From assembly GCA_001247695.2 (NCBI GenBank), contig LGRX02009892.1, positions 1 through 27,444 on the forward strand: 27,444 bases of DNA, read 5' to 3'. A model generated the notes under the pieces. It did no database searches. It was not told the origin of the DNA and worked only from the letters and a program-made list of their open reading frames with translations. Shown one piece after another: positions 9,528 to 18,810 of this stretch; position 1 is the stretch's first letter, and each line of letters starts with the position of its first letter. The DNA comes from Cymbomonas tetramitiformis. Taxonomy: Eukaryota > Chlorophyta > Pyramimonadophyceae > Pyramimonadales > Pyramimonadaceae. Made by a program: the position numbers and the translations under genes.

Positions 9528-11867
9528 TCAATCGACGGCATCGTAGTAGTCAGCGGTGGCCTCTCGGAGGTCCATACCATAGTAGGATGTAAAGAAACCA
9601 GCTCCATAGTAGTGCTCCACATCGAGAGGACCGCTCACATGTAAGGCCATGCCGTAGTAGTAGGCCATGCCAATTCCCAAATCTGCCTGAGACAAATCTT
9701 GAAAGGCTAGCAGGCTCACAGTGTCAAGAGGCTCGGGCGGCTGAAGCGGTGGCACATCGTGAGCCAACAAGAAACCCTGAGCCGGGTTCACTGAATCAAC
9801 AAAATCATTCGTAAAGTAAAATGACGGAGTCTCCCAATCGAGATCACCACTAGGCGAAGGCATCTCCGTAGCCGATGCGGAAGCTGACACACAGCAGAAG
9901 CCGTGGAAGCCGAAACAGCCACACCTGCAAAAGAAATGCAGAAGAGGGAAAGCACCGCGAGAGTCCCGATCGCCGGCTTGCCAAAGCCGAATTCAAAGGT
10001 GGCACACCGCACCCGACAGTACCGGCCGGAGCCCGCGGCTTCACCGCGAAAGTACCGTCCGCGAAATCCTCGAAGTCGTCCGTGTCATAGCCTGTCAGGT
10101 CAGACGGGTGGACGGCGGCGTGATTAACCGTCTGCACGAAGCCTCCGAACTCACCGCACGTCGCCTCCGTGGTGGTCACCCGCGCCGATTGAGTTGGCGC
10201 GGGCTCCACATCCTCCACCTGCGAGACAGGCATAGCAGGGGCCGACACGGTGGGTGCCGATGCCGCCGCACCACCTGCCGGAACCTGCCCCTCCGGTGTG
10301 ATCCCCGCCGCAACGGCAGGGCCACACACCAGAGCCGACGCATGCCCCTCCGCCCCGCTCCCAGGAATGAGAGATGCATGGGTAAAACGTGTACCTTGTC
10401 TTGGGCGGCCTGAACCTCAGAGGTGAGGGCATCAAGCCGCCGCAAGAAGTCCTCGTCGTCCGTGCTGTCAGCCGTAGGCTGCACGCTGAAGCCGTAGGCC
10501 GACACGTCGATGCCGCCAACCCCGCCCGCGGAAAGCACGGCGGGAGGACCGTAAGCCGACGCCGCACGGGCGAAGGCCTCAGGTCCATCATCTGCAGCCT
10601 CCTGGAACACCTGTACAAGTGCCAGAGTGTGGAGACCCTCCGCATCCTCCTCCTCAATAGGAATGCAGAAGGCCGCCGCCGTGGACGACGAATGCTGGCG
10701 CCCACCAAGAGGGCAGTCGCGGTACGCGTGATAGGCGTCACCCTTGCCCGACTTGCGGCAGCGGTGGCAGAGGGGCTTCGCCTTCATGTTGTCCCTGTCG
10801 AAGCCCACAGACGGTGCCGCGTGCACACCCACCCGATGGCCTCGCGGATGCAGCTTACCCCGCGGTTGTTGCTGTTGTTGCCGTTGAACCGCGCTCGCAC
10901 GATTCCCTTGCACGAGCGCCTTCAAAGCGGCGATCTCGTCGAGGAGCACGGCATACTCAGACGACGTGATAAGCGCGGAGGGCTTCTCACCCGCCCCCAG
11001 CGCCTGCTTCTCACGCACTGCCGCCCCATCGTCCGACTGTGCCCATGCCTGGAAGATGGCCACGACGAGAGCCTGAAGCGAGCGGAGAGTGACTCCGCTG
11101 AGGTCACCCGCAAGCGGATAACGCACCTTCACCGCCGCGTAGAAGATTGGGTCGAGGCGGTTGTACAGCGAGAGCTTGCGGGTCTCGTCGGTGGGCCGCC
11201 AGTCAGGAGCGCGGTTATCCCGCACCAGACGTTGCTCACGAGCCAAGATCGGCTGCGGGTCAACGCCTGCGGGATAACGAAGAGCCGCGTGCTCCTGCTG
11301 GTGGCTCTCGCGTAGGGCTGCCGGCACGCTCCCCTTGATGATGTCGATGAGAGCCCGACGTCCATCTCGGTCAGCCGAAGAGTCCGTACCCCGAAGCCAG
11401 GTGTCAGCCACGCACAGAGTTCCGCTCCACGACGAGGGCCAAGACGCCATAGAGGAGCCCATTAACCTTCTCGATAACCAGAGAGGTGGGGTCGTCGAGG
11501 TCAAAGGGGGCCAAGTCCAGCCCAGCGGACTGAAACTCGGTCCGAAGCTGCACCACCAACTCGGAGAGGCGGTCGGTGTCGTCAGTACCACGGTAATGAT
11601 GTTTCTTGGAACCAAGGATATCCTCGCGGATACCCTTGGCCCAAGCCCGATGCAAGCGCCCCTTGTACACCGCGTCAACCGTGGCTTGTTGGTCGACCAG
11701 GTGCTTCCGCAACGCGACAGCAGCGTCGGTGTTGCTGGAAGCAGCAGGGGCACCACAGGTGGGGTGCTAGCGGTCGGAGTGTCCCGAACCGCATCCAGAA
11801 GCCGTATCGAGGCGTCCAAGTCGGAATCCCTCAATAGGCGTTTGCGAGCTCTAGTAGATGCCGCCAT
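9528..11867 (-). pseudogene. Gag-like polyprotein of family A element, interrupted frame
   Basis: A structural protein for a virus-like particle is inferred. An ATG at 11865-11867 (MAASTRARKR) matches the start of the family-B gag (MVASTRA). The central gag block (11404-11712; KGIREDILG, LDLAPFDLDDPT, NGLLYG) lies in a different frame from the parts before and after it, so two compensating shifts lie near 11740 and 11410. The long frame open across this region is there a chance reading. Further on come a Gln run near 10870 and a zinc-knuckle-like CHRC with His and Cys at about 10710-10775 (C-x2-C-x9-H-x4-C, longer than the usual C-x2-C-x4-H-x4-C). Beyond about 10395 coding character moves to a third frame, then a fourth segment ends in Tyr-rich sequence at 9528. 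The 3' frame changes could be indels or small introns (donor AAG|GTACAC at 10394; acceptor TTTTGCAG near 9925). Confidence 0.7.
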
Positions 11868-12256
11868 ACTCTTGAAAGCCAGAGAAAAGATGATGCGCGG
11901 CTGCACGTTCGGGTGTTGTGGCGGAAATGGAGGAAAGGCGTAACGGCAGAACGTGCGGAAAGGCGAAACGAGCGTGGGGCACTTGCAGATGTCGTCGTGG
12001 TCGAAGGTGTCCGGAGCACCAGCCCAAAATACGTAAACCAGCGGGATCAGGGCAGGTAACATAACGTAGATGAACATTGCCAAAATCGAGCAATAGCAAC
12101 GCGCGGTGCCCATGACTCGCAGCCGCAAAAGACGTCTACCGCAAAGCCATGTCCCAAATCCTAGTCGCACCCAAACGCGTAAGTGCGCACCACCTCTTCA
12201 AGCGCGGCTGCTTAGCCAATCATGGACAAGATAGCAAGTGGAATAAAAAGCGTGGA

Positions 12257-12264
12257 TGGGGCCA
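12257..12264 (-). promoter_or_regulatory. Candidate primer-binding site TGGCCCCA
   Basis: On the minus strand TGGCCCCA lies 9 nt inside the 5' LTR. The same word lies 7 nt inside the 5' LTR of the family-B element (23987 downwards), in similar surroundings. A primer-binding site begins TGG because tRNAs end in CCA. The offset is larger than the usual 0-5 nt, and I cannot name the tRNA. Confidence 0.45.
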
Positions 12265-12273
12265 CGACCTAGC

Positions 12274-12532
12274 TACCGGAATATCCTAGTACACCAGATA
12301 TCAGATAGTCCCGTAGTACTCAGTGTGGATAAACTATATAAGATAAATAAACCCTAAGCTAGATATACCCGGAACGGTCTCGGACGGTCTCGGAGTCTAG
12401 CCTACTTGTGACACAGCGCGTGTCACAGCACGAACCTACAAATCAGTCAGCAGTCCAGTGTTGGTCCTAGGAGTCTGTCATAGGGGCCTGCACCGGGACT
12501 CCCGGTCAGGGCTGCCTATACAGATTTCAGCA
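12274..12532 (-). repeat. 5' LTR of family A element, 259 bp
   Basis: It aligns end to end with 8946-9201, with an extra TAG at the CCCGTAGTACTCAG position. It begins TGCTGAAATC in element orientation and is followed by target copy TTATT (12533-12537). Confidence 0.93.
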
Positions 12533-12537
12533 TTATT

Positions 12538-13040
12538 GTTTTGCTTTCGCAAGTGCTAGGTGTCTGTTGGTGTCCCTAATGCTAGACTGCTAAGACAGCT
12601 CTGCTCATGTTTCATACAATAATTCGTATTTTGGTGGTTTTGTTATGATTTATAGTTGGATATAATACTGGTATTTTCATTCTTTTCAAAACAATAATGT
12701 CCTGCGCGGAGCGACTTTTTATTTCAGTGCGAATTCAGAAGTGAGAAGTTCTTTGGCGACAAGTTAACGGCAGCCGAAAAGGGCAGATTCGGAATATAGG
12801 CGACACCAGGGGTACTCTGTACACTGGCGGATCCTTTTCCCTTTCTTTTTGTGCGGTGCTGACATAAGGGCAGACTCACAGCGGCGACGGCAGCGAATCA
12901 GCGGCTGATGAACAGCCTAATGAACAGCTTCTTATCCTGCGGTTCCCTTACTGTATTCTGGCCACTTTGTCTGACGGTGACACCAGGGACACCCGTGGTG
13001 AATTGGCGAATCCTTAAGCGGGTGGGTCATTAGAAGGTAA
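12538..13040. other. Spacer with scattered fragments of the 13-kb tandem unit
   Basis: No gene. Words such as ACACCAGGGGTACTCTGTACACTGGC (at about 12804) and ACACCAGGGAC (12979) are diverged pieces of the tandem unit that starts at 13041. Confidence 0.5.
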
Positions 13041-13590
13041 TTAGCAGCGGCATCAGCGTGGAATAGAGCAAGCGGATCAACTCTGTATATTATGACGCAC
13101 AACGAAGACCACTCTGGCAACGGTGTCTTGCGAATCCAGGGGTACTCAGTACACTGGCTTAGCTTGATTACCGTTGGTTATCTTGGGATTATCGGTAGAT
13201 TAGCATACGGCCTTTCTTTGCAGCGCCATCAGCTGCATGGAATAGAGCAAGCGGATCAACTCTGTATATTATGAACACAGCGAAGACCACTCTGGCAACG
13301 GTGTCTTGCGAATCCAGGGGTACTCAGTACACTGGCTGAGCTTGATTACCGTTGCTTGGTTATCTTGGGATCATCGGCAGATTAGCATACGGCCTTTCTT
13401 TGCAGCGGCATCAGCGTGGGATAGAGCAAGCGAATCAACTCCGTGTATATTATGAACAGCGTGAAGTAAGACCACTCTGGCAACGGTGTCTTGCGAATCC
13501 AGGGGTACTCAGTACACTGGCTGAGCTTGATTACCGTTGGTTATCTTGGGATTATCGGTGGATTAGCATACAGCCTTTCTTTTCCTCTTT
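13041..13590. repeat. 178-185-bp tandem repeat, about 3 copies
   Basis: CTTGCGAATCCAGGGGTACT begins at 13127, 13305 and 13490. Units share AGCAAGCGGATCAACTC, a GTATATTATGA block, CCACTCTGGCAACGGTG and TTACCGTTG-TTATCTTGGGA. A partial copy occurs at about 13674-13705. Frames within it repeat with the unit and are not genes. Confidence 0.92.
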
Positions 13591-13751
13591 GACAAACTTT
13601 CTTTGCTGACCTTGGACTTAATTAGCGGTGAGACACTTATGACACCTGCTACCTCCTTGATGAGCAGTAGCTTAGCGAATCCAGGGGTACTCACTGGCTT
13701 AGCCTAAGCTCTGCTGTGTAACTTCTCTCCTTGGTCTTGGTTGCCGGCGGG

Positions 13752-13934
13752 ACAATGGACTGCTGACTGATATATAGGTTCGTGCTGTGACACGCGCTGT
13801 GTCACAGGTAGGCTAGACTCCGAAACCGTCCGAGACCGTTCCGTGTATATCTAGCTTAGGTTTTATTTATCTTACGAGTTTATCCACACACAGTTCGGGA
13901 TTATCTGATATCCAGTGAACTAGGATATTTCAGT
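13752..13934 (+). repeat. 5'-truncated solo LTR of family A
   Basis: It matches the family A LTR in the opposite orientation, from the GGACTGCTGACTGA block through TGTGACACGCGCTGTGTCACAG, CCGAGACCGTTCC and TATATCTAGCTTAGG to the terminal GGATATTTCAGTA. The first 70 or so bases are missing. It is visibly more diverged than the two LTRs of the complete element, so it is an older insertion. Confidence 0.85.
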
Positions 13935-13989
13935 AAAAATGAATAACAGAACCGCAGAAGAAGAGAGTGATTACATCTGCCCCGCAGCA

Positions 13990-14940
13990 ACTCGCATGAA
14001 GACGAGACTCACAACCCTACGAATAATGTTTATCAAGATCATCATAACATGGTCAGTGATGGCTCTGTATTGATCGCTGGTAAGGGAACTGCGTGTAGTG
14101 GTGCGGCCTGTTTGGTGAAGGATGCCGAAGAGGGAACGATGTTGGTCAGAAAAGCCAATCCCTACCAGTAGCTGTTTCCATGCGACGGACCGCTTAATCA
14201 AAGCTGACATTCAGACACCGAGTCCTACATCGGCTGAAATTACAGGCCTTCGACTTTTCTTAATGGACCAAAAAGAACATATCCCCTAATCCATAACCCC
14301 GGTGGTTCATGCCATAGTAAGACTCCATGGCCACAATCACGACAGTCACTAAAGACGACAAATCCATTGGTGCACGAGAGAAATTGCGAGAACCTTATCG
14401 ACGTGAGCTGCAAGCTGTCAAGCTTGTTTTGGAAGAGTTGGGCTTCTACAGTGGGGACGGCCATAGCAAGATGACCCTCAAGTGGATAAGAGGGCACAAC
14501 CATGATAGGCTTCATGACAGAGTAGATATAGCTGCTAAGAGCGCCTCCTTCAGAGGCGGAGGAAGCAGGCCACACTTTGACCCGTATGAAGAACTCCCGT
14601 ACTCCGTCTTCTTTATGGAAGTGCCTGTTTCAGGGGATATCCTAAACCATACTAGGAGAACGTTCAACGTCTCACGCACCAGCTGAAATGGAAATCCATG
14701 CAAACTCAAGGTAAACACCTTAGAATGCTTGAGGAGCACAATGTCCCGCCGATCAAAGATGTTTCGAAAGTCGTCACCGCCAAAATCTATACAGCCGCTA
14801 GAAGCAGGGAAATTCTGGGCCTGCAAGCCTCCCCAGCACGATCATATAAATTAGGTGTTACTGCCTCCCTTAGCTGCCCATACTGCCCGCACCCTACAAA
14901 TTTTGGACACCTGTACCCGACGTGTACCCGGCATGTACCA
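13990..14940 (+). pseudogene. Decayed RNase H and zinc-finger end of a non-LTR retrotransposon
   Basis: Pieces in different frames follow the order of a ribonuclease H fold. VSDGSV at about 14052-14069 supplies the first acidic residue, followed by SGAACLV, and ends at a TAG (14169-14171). TSAEITGLRLFL at about 14228-14263 supplies the Glu. VTKDDKSI at about 14345-14368 supplies the third acidic motif. LKWIRGH then HDRVDIAAKSA at about 14480-14545 supplies the terminal His and Asp. A further frame at 14698-14940 carries CPYC-x6-H-x3-C, the cysteine/histidine motif that commonly ends LINE ORF2 proteins after RNase H. Frameshifts and stops make this a relic. The reverse transcriptase part is not visible upstream, where the solo LTR lies instead. 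Confidence 0.65.
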
Positions 14941-15173
14941 AGGCCAAGTACATATGTACCTACCCACTCCCAACTTGCCCAAAAATCAGTGAAAATCCAA
15001 ATTGTAAAAAAGTGCAATATTTTCACATATATGTCAAGGCTATAAGTGACTAAGACATCCTTGAGAAGTTTCGATGTAAACATTGAGTTATTCCTTCAGA
15101 AATTGACAGCCGAAACACAAGACTGGCGTGTGCTTACGTGTACCTACGTGTGCACCTTACATGAGTACACATG
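14900..15173. repeat. GTAC-rich spacer
   Basis: Dense short words around GTAC and ACGTG (TGTACCCGACGTGTACCCGGC, AAGTACATATGTACC, CTTACGTGTACCTACGTGTG). No gene. Confidence 0.5.
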
Positions 15174-15380
15174 TGCTGGATGTGACACAGTGACACTCAA
15201 CTGTCACCTGTCACTTCCTTTGGTAGGCTGGGTGACCGTCACCCGTAGGAACGAAAACCCAGCTAGGTATCTATGTAGACTTTCTTTTATATCAACGCTC
15301 TTTACCGTTCCGATCTCCGAAACTCCTATTCTAGGGTTTAACAGCTAATATAGATATATCACTGCTTCGTTATATATCTA
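15174..15380 (+). repeat. Solo LTR of family B, 207 bp
   Basis: It runs from TGCTGGATGTGACAC to TTATATATCTA and aligns in inverse orientation with the LTR at 23995-24209 (shared GTAGGCTGGGTGACCGTCACC, TTTACCGTT and AGGGTTTA). Flanking 5-mers (ACATG and CGTAG) do not match, so no target duplication is visible. A solo LTR usually arises by recombination between the two LTRs of a full element. Confidence 0.8.
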
Positions 15381-15725
15381 CGTAGCAACGTGTACGTTTG
15401 AGTACATGTGGGGTACACGTGCACGCAATCGATTGCGTGCATGTGTACCCAGCGGCATGCACGGGGCGGGTACATATAGATACATGGCAGGTGCAGGGTT
15501 CACCTTACACGTGCACCGGGCGTGTACCACATGATACATGCTAGGTGCACGTGTACCGTCAACCCTACCATACGCATGCACCTAGCATGCACCAAATGGC
15601 AGACTAGTGCATGTTGGGTACATGTGAACGCACCCCCTTAGTGCGACTTGGGTACATAGTTACCTTACCCAAGTTATATATGGCGTGCACGTGTACCGAC
15701 AGTGTACCATGTGTCAACTTAACAA
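15381..15725. repeat. Palindrome-rich GTGCAC/GTGTAC block
   Basis: Repeated alternating purine-pyrimidine words (GTGCACGTGTACC, CACGTG, GCATGCAC) fill the segment. It includes an almost perfect 40-bp palindrome at 15411-15450 with one mismatched pair, centred on ATCGAT. No coding frame of note. Confidence 0.75.
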
Positions 15726-15784
15726 TTCACCATAACAAAAAACGATCATTATATACAATTACATTTCATAAAACATATGTTTAC

Positions 15785-15905
15785 CTAGCATGCCCCATTG
15801 TCACTGGGAATCTCATCTCGGACAATCTGCTCAAAGAAGTCGGCTAGCGGATCCAAGACCACCGAGGTTTCCATGACACGCATGGCATTAGATGGACCTT
15901 TACAC
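15785..15905 (-). pseudogene. Fragment related to the ORF at 24226-24510
   Basis: On the minus strand the frame ends with VVLDPLADFFEQIV, then RDEIPS, then a TAG at 15787-15785. The ORF at 24226-24510 carries VVLDPRADFFKQNV and QDENPS in the same order. Upstream of about 15905 the frame is not convincingly protein-like, so only the C-terminal part survives. Family unknown. Confidence 0.55.
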
Positions 15906-16103
15906 ATATTCAACTTGAGTGTCCAGGGCCAGACAATGCACTCAAATATCTACGAGGCGAGCACGACACTGAAGAAATCAGGGCGCAGGTTGAGGCGGAG
16001 CTTTAAGATGCACCCAAACTGCCAAACCCGGGGAAAAGTAACTCCTACGTCGATATCAGTTCCCTTAACCTTTTCCCTCTTGCCCATCTCAAAAACGACA
16101 TGA

Positions 16104-16410
16104 AAAAAGAACGTTATCTCCAAGCACTACCCGAGTCAGGCATGTAACACACTATTCGATGAAAATGACATTCTCATGTGAAAATGATATTGCCTCATTT
16201 ACCTCACGATAGGATAAAAAATACGCGTTTTAACGGTCAAGAACATGCAAGTGCAGGTTATGCATTAGATTTAATGATTTTTATGGTACAAAATCGAGGT
16301 CAAATGCACTTTTTCGAAATCTAGGAGGATTGAAAACACAAAGAACTTTTTACTCGGAATCTATATACATCTTATACACATATCATTTACATGTTTTTTT
16401 TTCAGCCTTG
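16104..16410. other. AT-rich spacer
   Basis: No gene. It contains a near-repeat of GATGAAAATGACATTCTCATG with TGTGAAAATGATATTG at about 16155-16190, and a long T-run ending TTTCAG at about 16394-16406 on the plus strand. Confidence 0.4.
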
Positions 16411-16412
16411 CT

Positions 16413-17013
16413 TTATGCGTCCACTTCAGGTGCTACCGCTACCGCTACGCAATTATCAAAAGCTTCGTCTTCATCGGAATCATCCGATTCATTCAAGTCA
16501 CCTAGGTCCTTGCGCGTGCGTTTGGTTTGTTGTGCAAGCAAAGCGACGACTATCTGCGCGTATTGCTCGTTCGGTATACTCCGTTGGGGGTCTTTCGCAT
16601 CCACATTCCATGCCAACACTATTTCATTCTTATCGAAAGTCTCGGTAGACGGTCGCTGTCCCGGTGGCGCTGCGAAAGCTCCTAGGTGATTCGCAAGATG
16701 CTTGCCGAGGTGCTTCTTCTTGGGTTCGGTGTACTTTTGGGGTTGGAAATAGCGGTATTGTAGCTGCTGAGTTGACGGAGTGCGCGCCTCCACCTTCACC
16801 AAGTACAACGGATCCGACCATTCGCTTCGCTTCAGTTGTACGCGGAAAGCGAACTTGTCATTTTGATTCTCATTCCACCGCGAGAGCCACTGCAAAGCTG
16901 CCGACTGTCATATGGTCGTAGGTGACCTCCCACTGTGTGTTGTCCACGTACTGCTCTGCTTGCTTTTGGGCTCGGCCACCCTTGGTGTAGTTTCTGTTTA
17001 CCGTTGTAAGTTT
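16413..17013 (-). pseudogene. Unassigned gene with one frameshift
   Basis: Two minus-strand frames look like one protein. The first is open from about 17013 (after a TAG at 17016-17014) and reads KGGRAQKQAEQYVDN, then WEVTYDHMTVGSFAVAL, meeting a TGA at 16872-16870. The second is open from 16895 and continues with SRWNENQNDKFAFRV, LVKVEART, then KKKHLGKHLANHLGAF, EIVLAWNVDA and a C-terminal acidic stretch (NESDDSDEDEAFD), ending at 16413. A one-base shift near 16875-16890 separates them. Composition and the acidic tail look like genuine protein. I recognise no family. It is divergent from the decayed gene starting at 17258. Confidence 0.45.
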
Positions 17014-17257
17014 CTATCGGCGCTCGATCAATTCGGCGTTGGATGCGCACCGGTATAGCGGGGACGGCGGCAGCACCGGCAGCTTATATCGCCAAAGCGG
17101 GCGCCTCTATCAGTCGAACCAAGGTGGCATTGCGCTCGATGCCGATTTTCTCAGGATGTTGGAAGGGTATCGCGGGCGCTTAACATTCTCCACCAGCAGT
17201 TAGGTGGCGCTGTTTCTCGCGCCAAAACTTTTCGTGCACGTCCGTGAGCTTTGAGCT

Positions 17258-18540
17258 TTGATATATCGGCCCTCTACCACTAAAAAATATGTTATTGCTG
17301 TTTCAGAGAAAGCCGTGATTGATGAGCACACTGGCACTAGCGAATATCCTGAACTGCAGTATGCTCGTAAGCAGGAATTCTGGAAACTTATTGCGTGGCA
17401 TTACCTATCCAACAAGAAAATGCCTCTCAAAATTTCATGTTATGCTGAGAGAGCGCACGACATGCATGCGGCCTTAAAAACATGTAAGGACGAATCGGGT
17501 GACCCCAAAAATTGCTATGCTATTCGTAGGGACCTCTTGGGTAGCATCATTGCTGGCAGGGACGAGTTGGATAAAAATTGATGTGAACTTTTCTGCAACC
17601 CGATGAACTCTTACTTACCCCAGAATATACTCAAGACAATGTGTTCCCACGAAAAAAAATAAATGAAATTTGCACTTCGACCCTTCTGCTCTAATGGAAG
17701 GATTGGTTTCGATGGGCTTGTTTGTGATGTCTATATCGATCCCATGACGAATTGAGGTAGGAATACCTATGGGAAGCCACCGTTTAATGGAAAGGATGAA
17801 GACACTGTTTCAGTAGTTATGACTACCCTGGAACTTGGCCTTCGAGTAGCTAATACTGCACCTGGTTTTAGAGGGATTTGGATTCTTCCGCTCTCGCCGA
17901 AAAATCAGGGAAATTGTTTGCTAGAGGCCTCAAGCTGGTCATCAAATTTCCTCACAACACTATTCATTTCATTCCGCACGGCTACTGGACAGGTGACGAC
18001 CCAAATGTACTGCCGGGCGGAGGATGTTACAAAAATAACTTCTCGGATGTTGTTATCATAGCCATCGATAGTCCAGAGAGTGAAAAATTTTCCTGCCTTT
18101 GACTGGACTGGTACTCATAAAAAGATATCCAGGTGGTATATAATGTCTTGCCCAAATCGAAAATTGCTGTAAAGAGACCGGAATGCACAGGAATATGCAT
18201 TGATATCTGGAATGAAGTTTTGGGCGAGAGGGAAAATATCATTCCATCCGACCTGCGCCCTTCGTTGGCCCCTGCCATGCAACGCTATGAATGAAACTAA
18301 TATGCTGCATTATGTTTTGGTGGTCACTATGATATATCATACAATAATGATGACTGTAAGCCGTTTAAGGGCACAGTTGCTTGGCCGAAAAAACTCACCA
18401 TAATGGTTGCTCACCAACATTTCGGAAAGATTTTGGGTACAACTGGAGTGCATCAAAACACATTATTGCTACGGTGCATCACCCTGGACCCCGTCATGAC
18501 GCCCTCAGAAGGCGGCGTCACATTCATGGTACCATCATGG
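17258..18540 (+). pseudogene. Unassigned gene decayed by stops and frameshifts
   Basis: Protein-like sequence continues through several frames. It is open at 17258-17581 (EYPELQYARKQEFWKLIAWH, CYAIRRDLLGSIIAG). It follows at about 17598-17770 with in-frame stops (MKFALRPFCSNGRIGFDG, CDVYIDPMTN), then 17819-17900 (TTLELGLRVANTAPGFRG). A shift leads to 17878-18102 (KLVIKFPHNTIHFIPHGYW, NVLPGGGCYKNNFSDVVI). Next come about 18118-18290 (GICIDIWNEVLGERENIIP) and about 18303-18480 (ALCFGGHYDISYNNDDCK, KKLTIMVAHQHFGKILG). Together they cover roughly 400 codons in order on one strand, which would be unlikely for random sequence. A TTGCTGTTTCAG acceptor-like site near 17307 raises the chance of an intron. 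Family unknown; lost from some mobile or viral-like element, or a dead host gene. Confidence 0.5.
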
Positions 18541-18659
18541 AACGACCACGATGCGTCTCATCATCGAAGCACGATGTGTAGCATGGTGTGTAGCATGGTG
18601 CAGTACCATGCTGCTACCATGATACACATCCTGGTATTTATATTTGTACTAGGGTACAT

Positions 18660-18810
18660 CACGAGTCAGTACGAGAGACAGGCGTGTCAGAATGACGAGT
18701 GACAGAAACGATGACAGTCACCAACCGGAAATGATGACAGTCACCAGCATGACCGAATGACACAGGTGACTGGCAGAATTGACAAAGGTGACCGACAGAA
18801 ATGACTGAAT
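18660..18810. repeat. Short repeat cluster of ATGACAGTCACC type
   Basis: ATGACAGTCACCA occurs twice about 27 bp apart (about 18710 and 18735), followed by diverged copies (ACAGGTGACTGGCAG, AAAGGTGACCGACAG). A hairpin-prone TAGCATGGTGCAGTACCATG lies just upstream at about 18590. Confidence 0.5.

Larger units (their letters stand above)
8946..12532 (-). mobile_element. Complete gag-only LTR retrotransposon, family A
   Basis: The 3587-bp element has two near-identical LTRs and a perfect 5-bp target duplication. Orientation is minus: LTRs start TG on that strand, a G-rich tract precedes the 3' LTR, and the gag-like frame reads minus. No protease, reverse transcriptase, RNase H or integrase motif was seen on either strand of the 3-kb interior, and the interior is nearly filled by the gag-like region. 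It therefore depends on enzymes from elsewhere, resembling the plant TR-GAG class of non-autonomous elements. The LTRs differ by a 3-bp indel and a handful of substitutions, so the insertion is not ancient. Confidence 0.9.

Noticed and set aside
10389..11943. Plus-strand frames of 308 and 202 codons
   Set aside because: They are antisense to the gag-like region of the LTR element, which has motif support and a paralogue at 23.6 kb on the minus strand.
11868..12170. N-terminal extension of the 664-codon minus frame
   Set aside because: It covers the element leader up to near the primer-binding site; the gag start shared with family B is the ATG at 11867.
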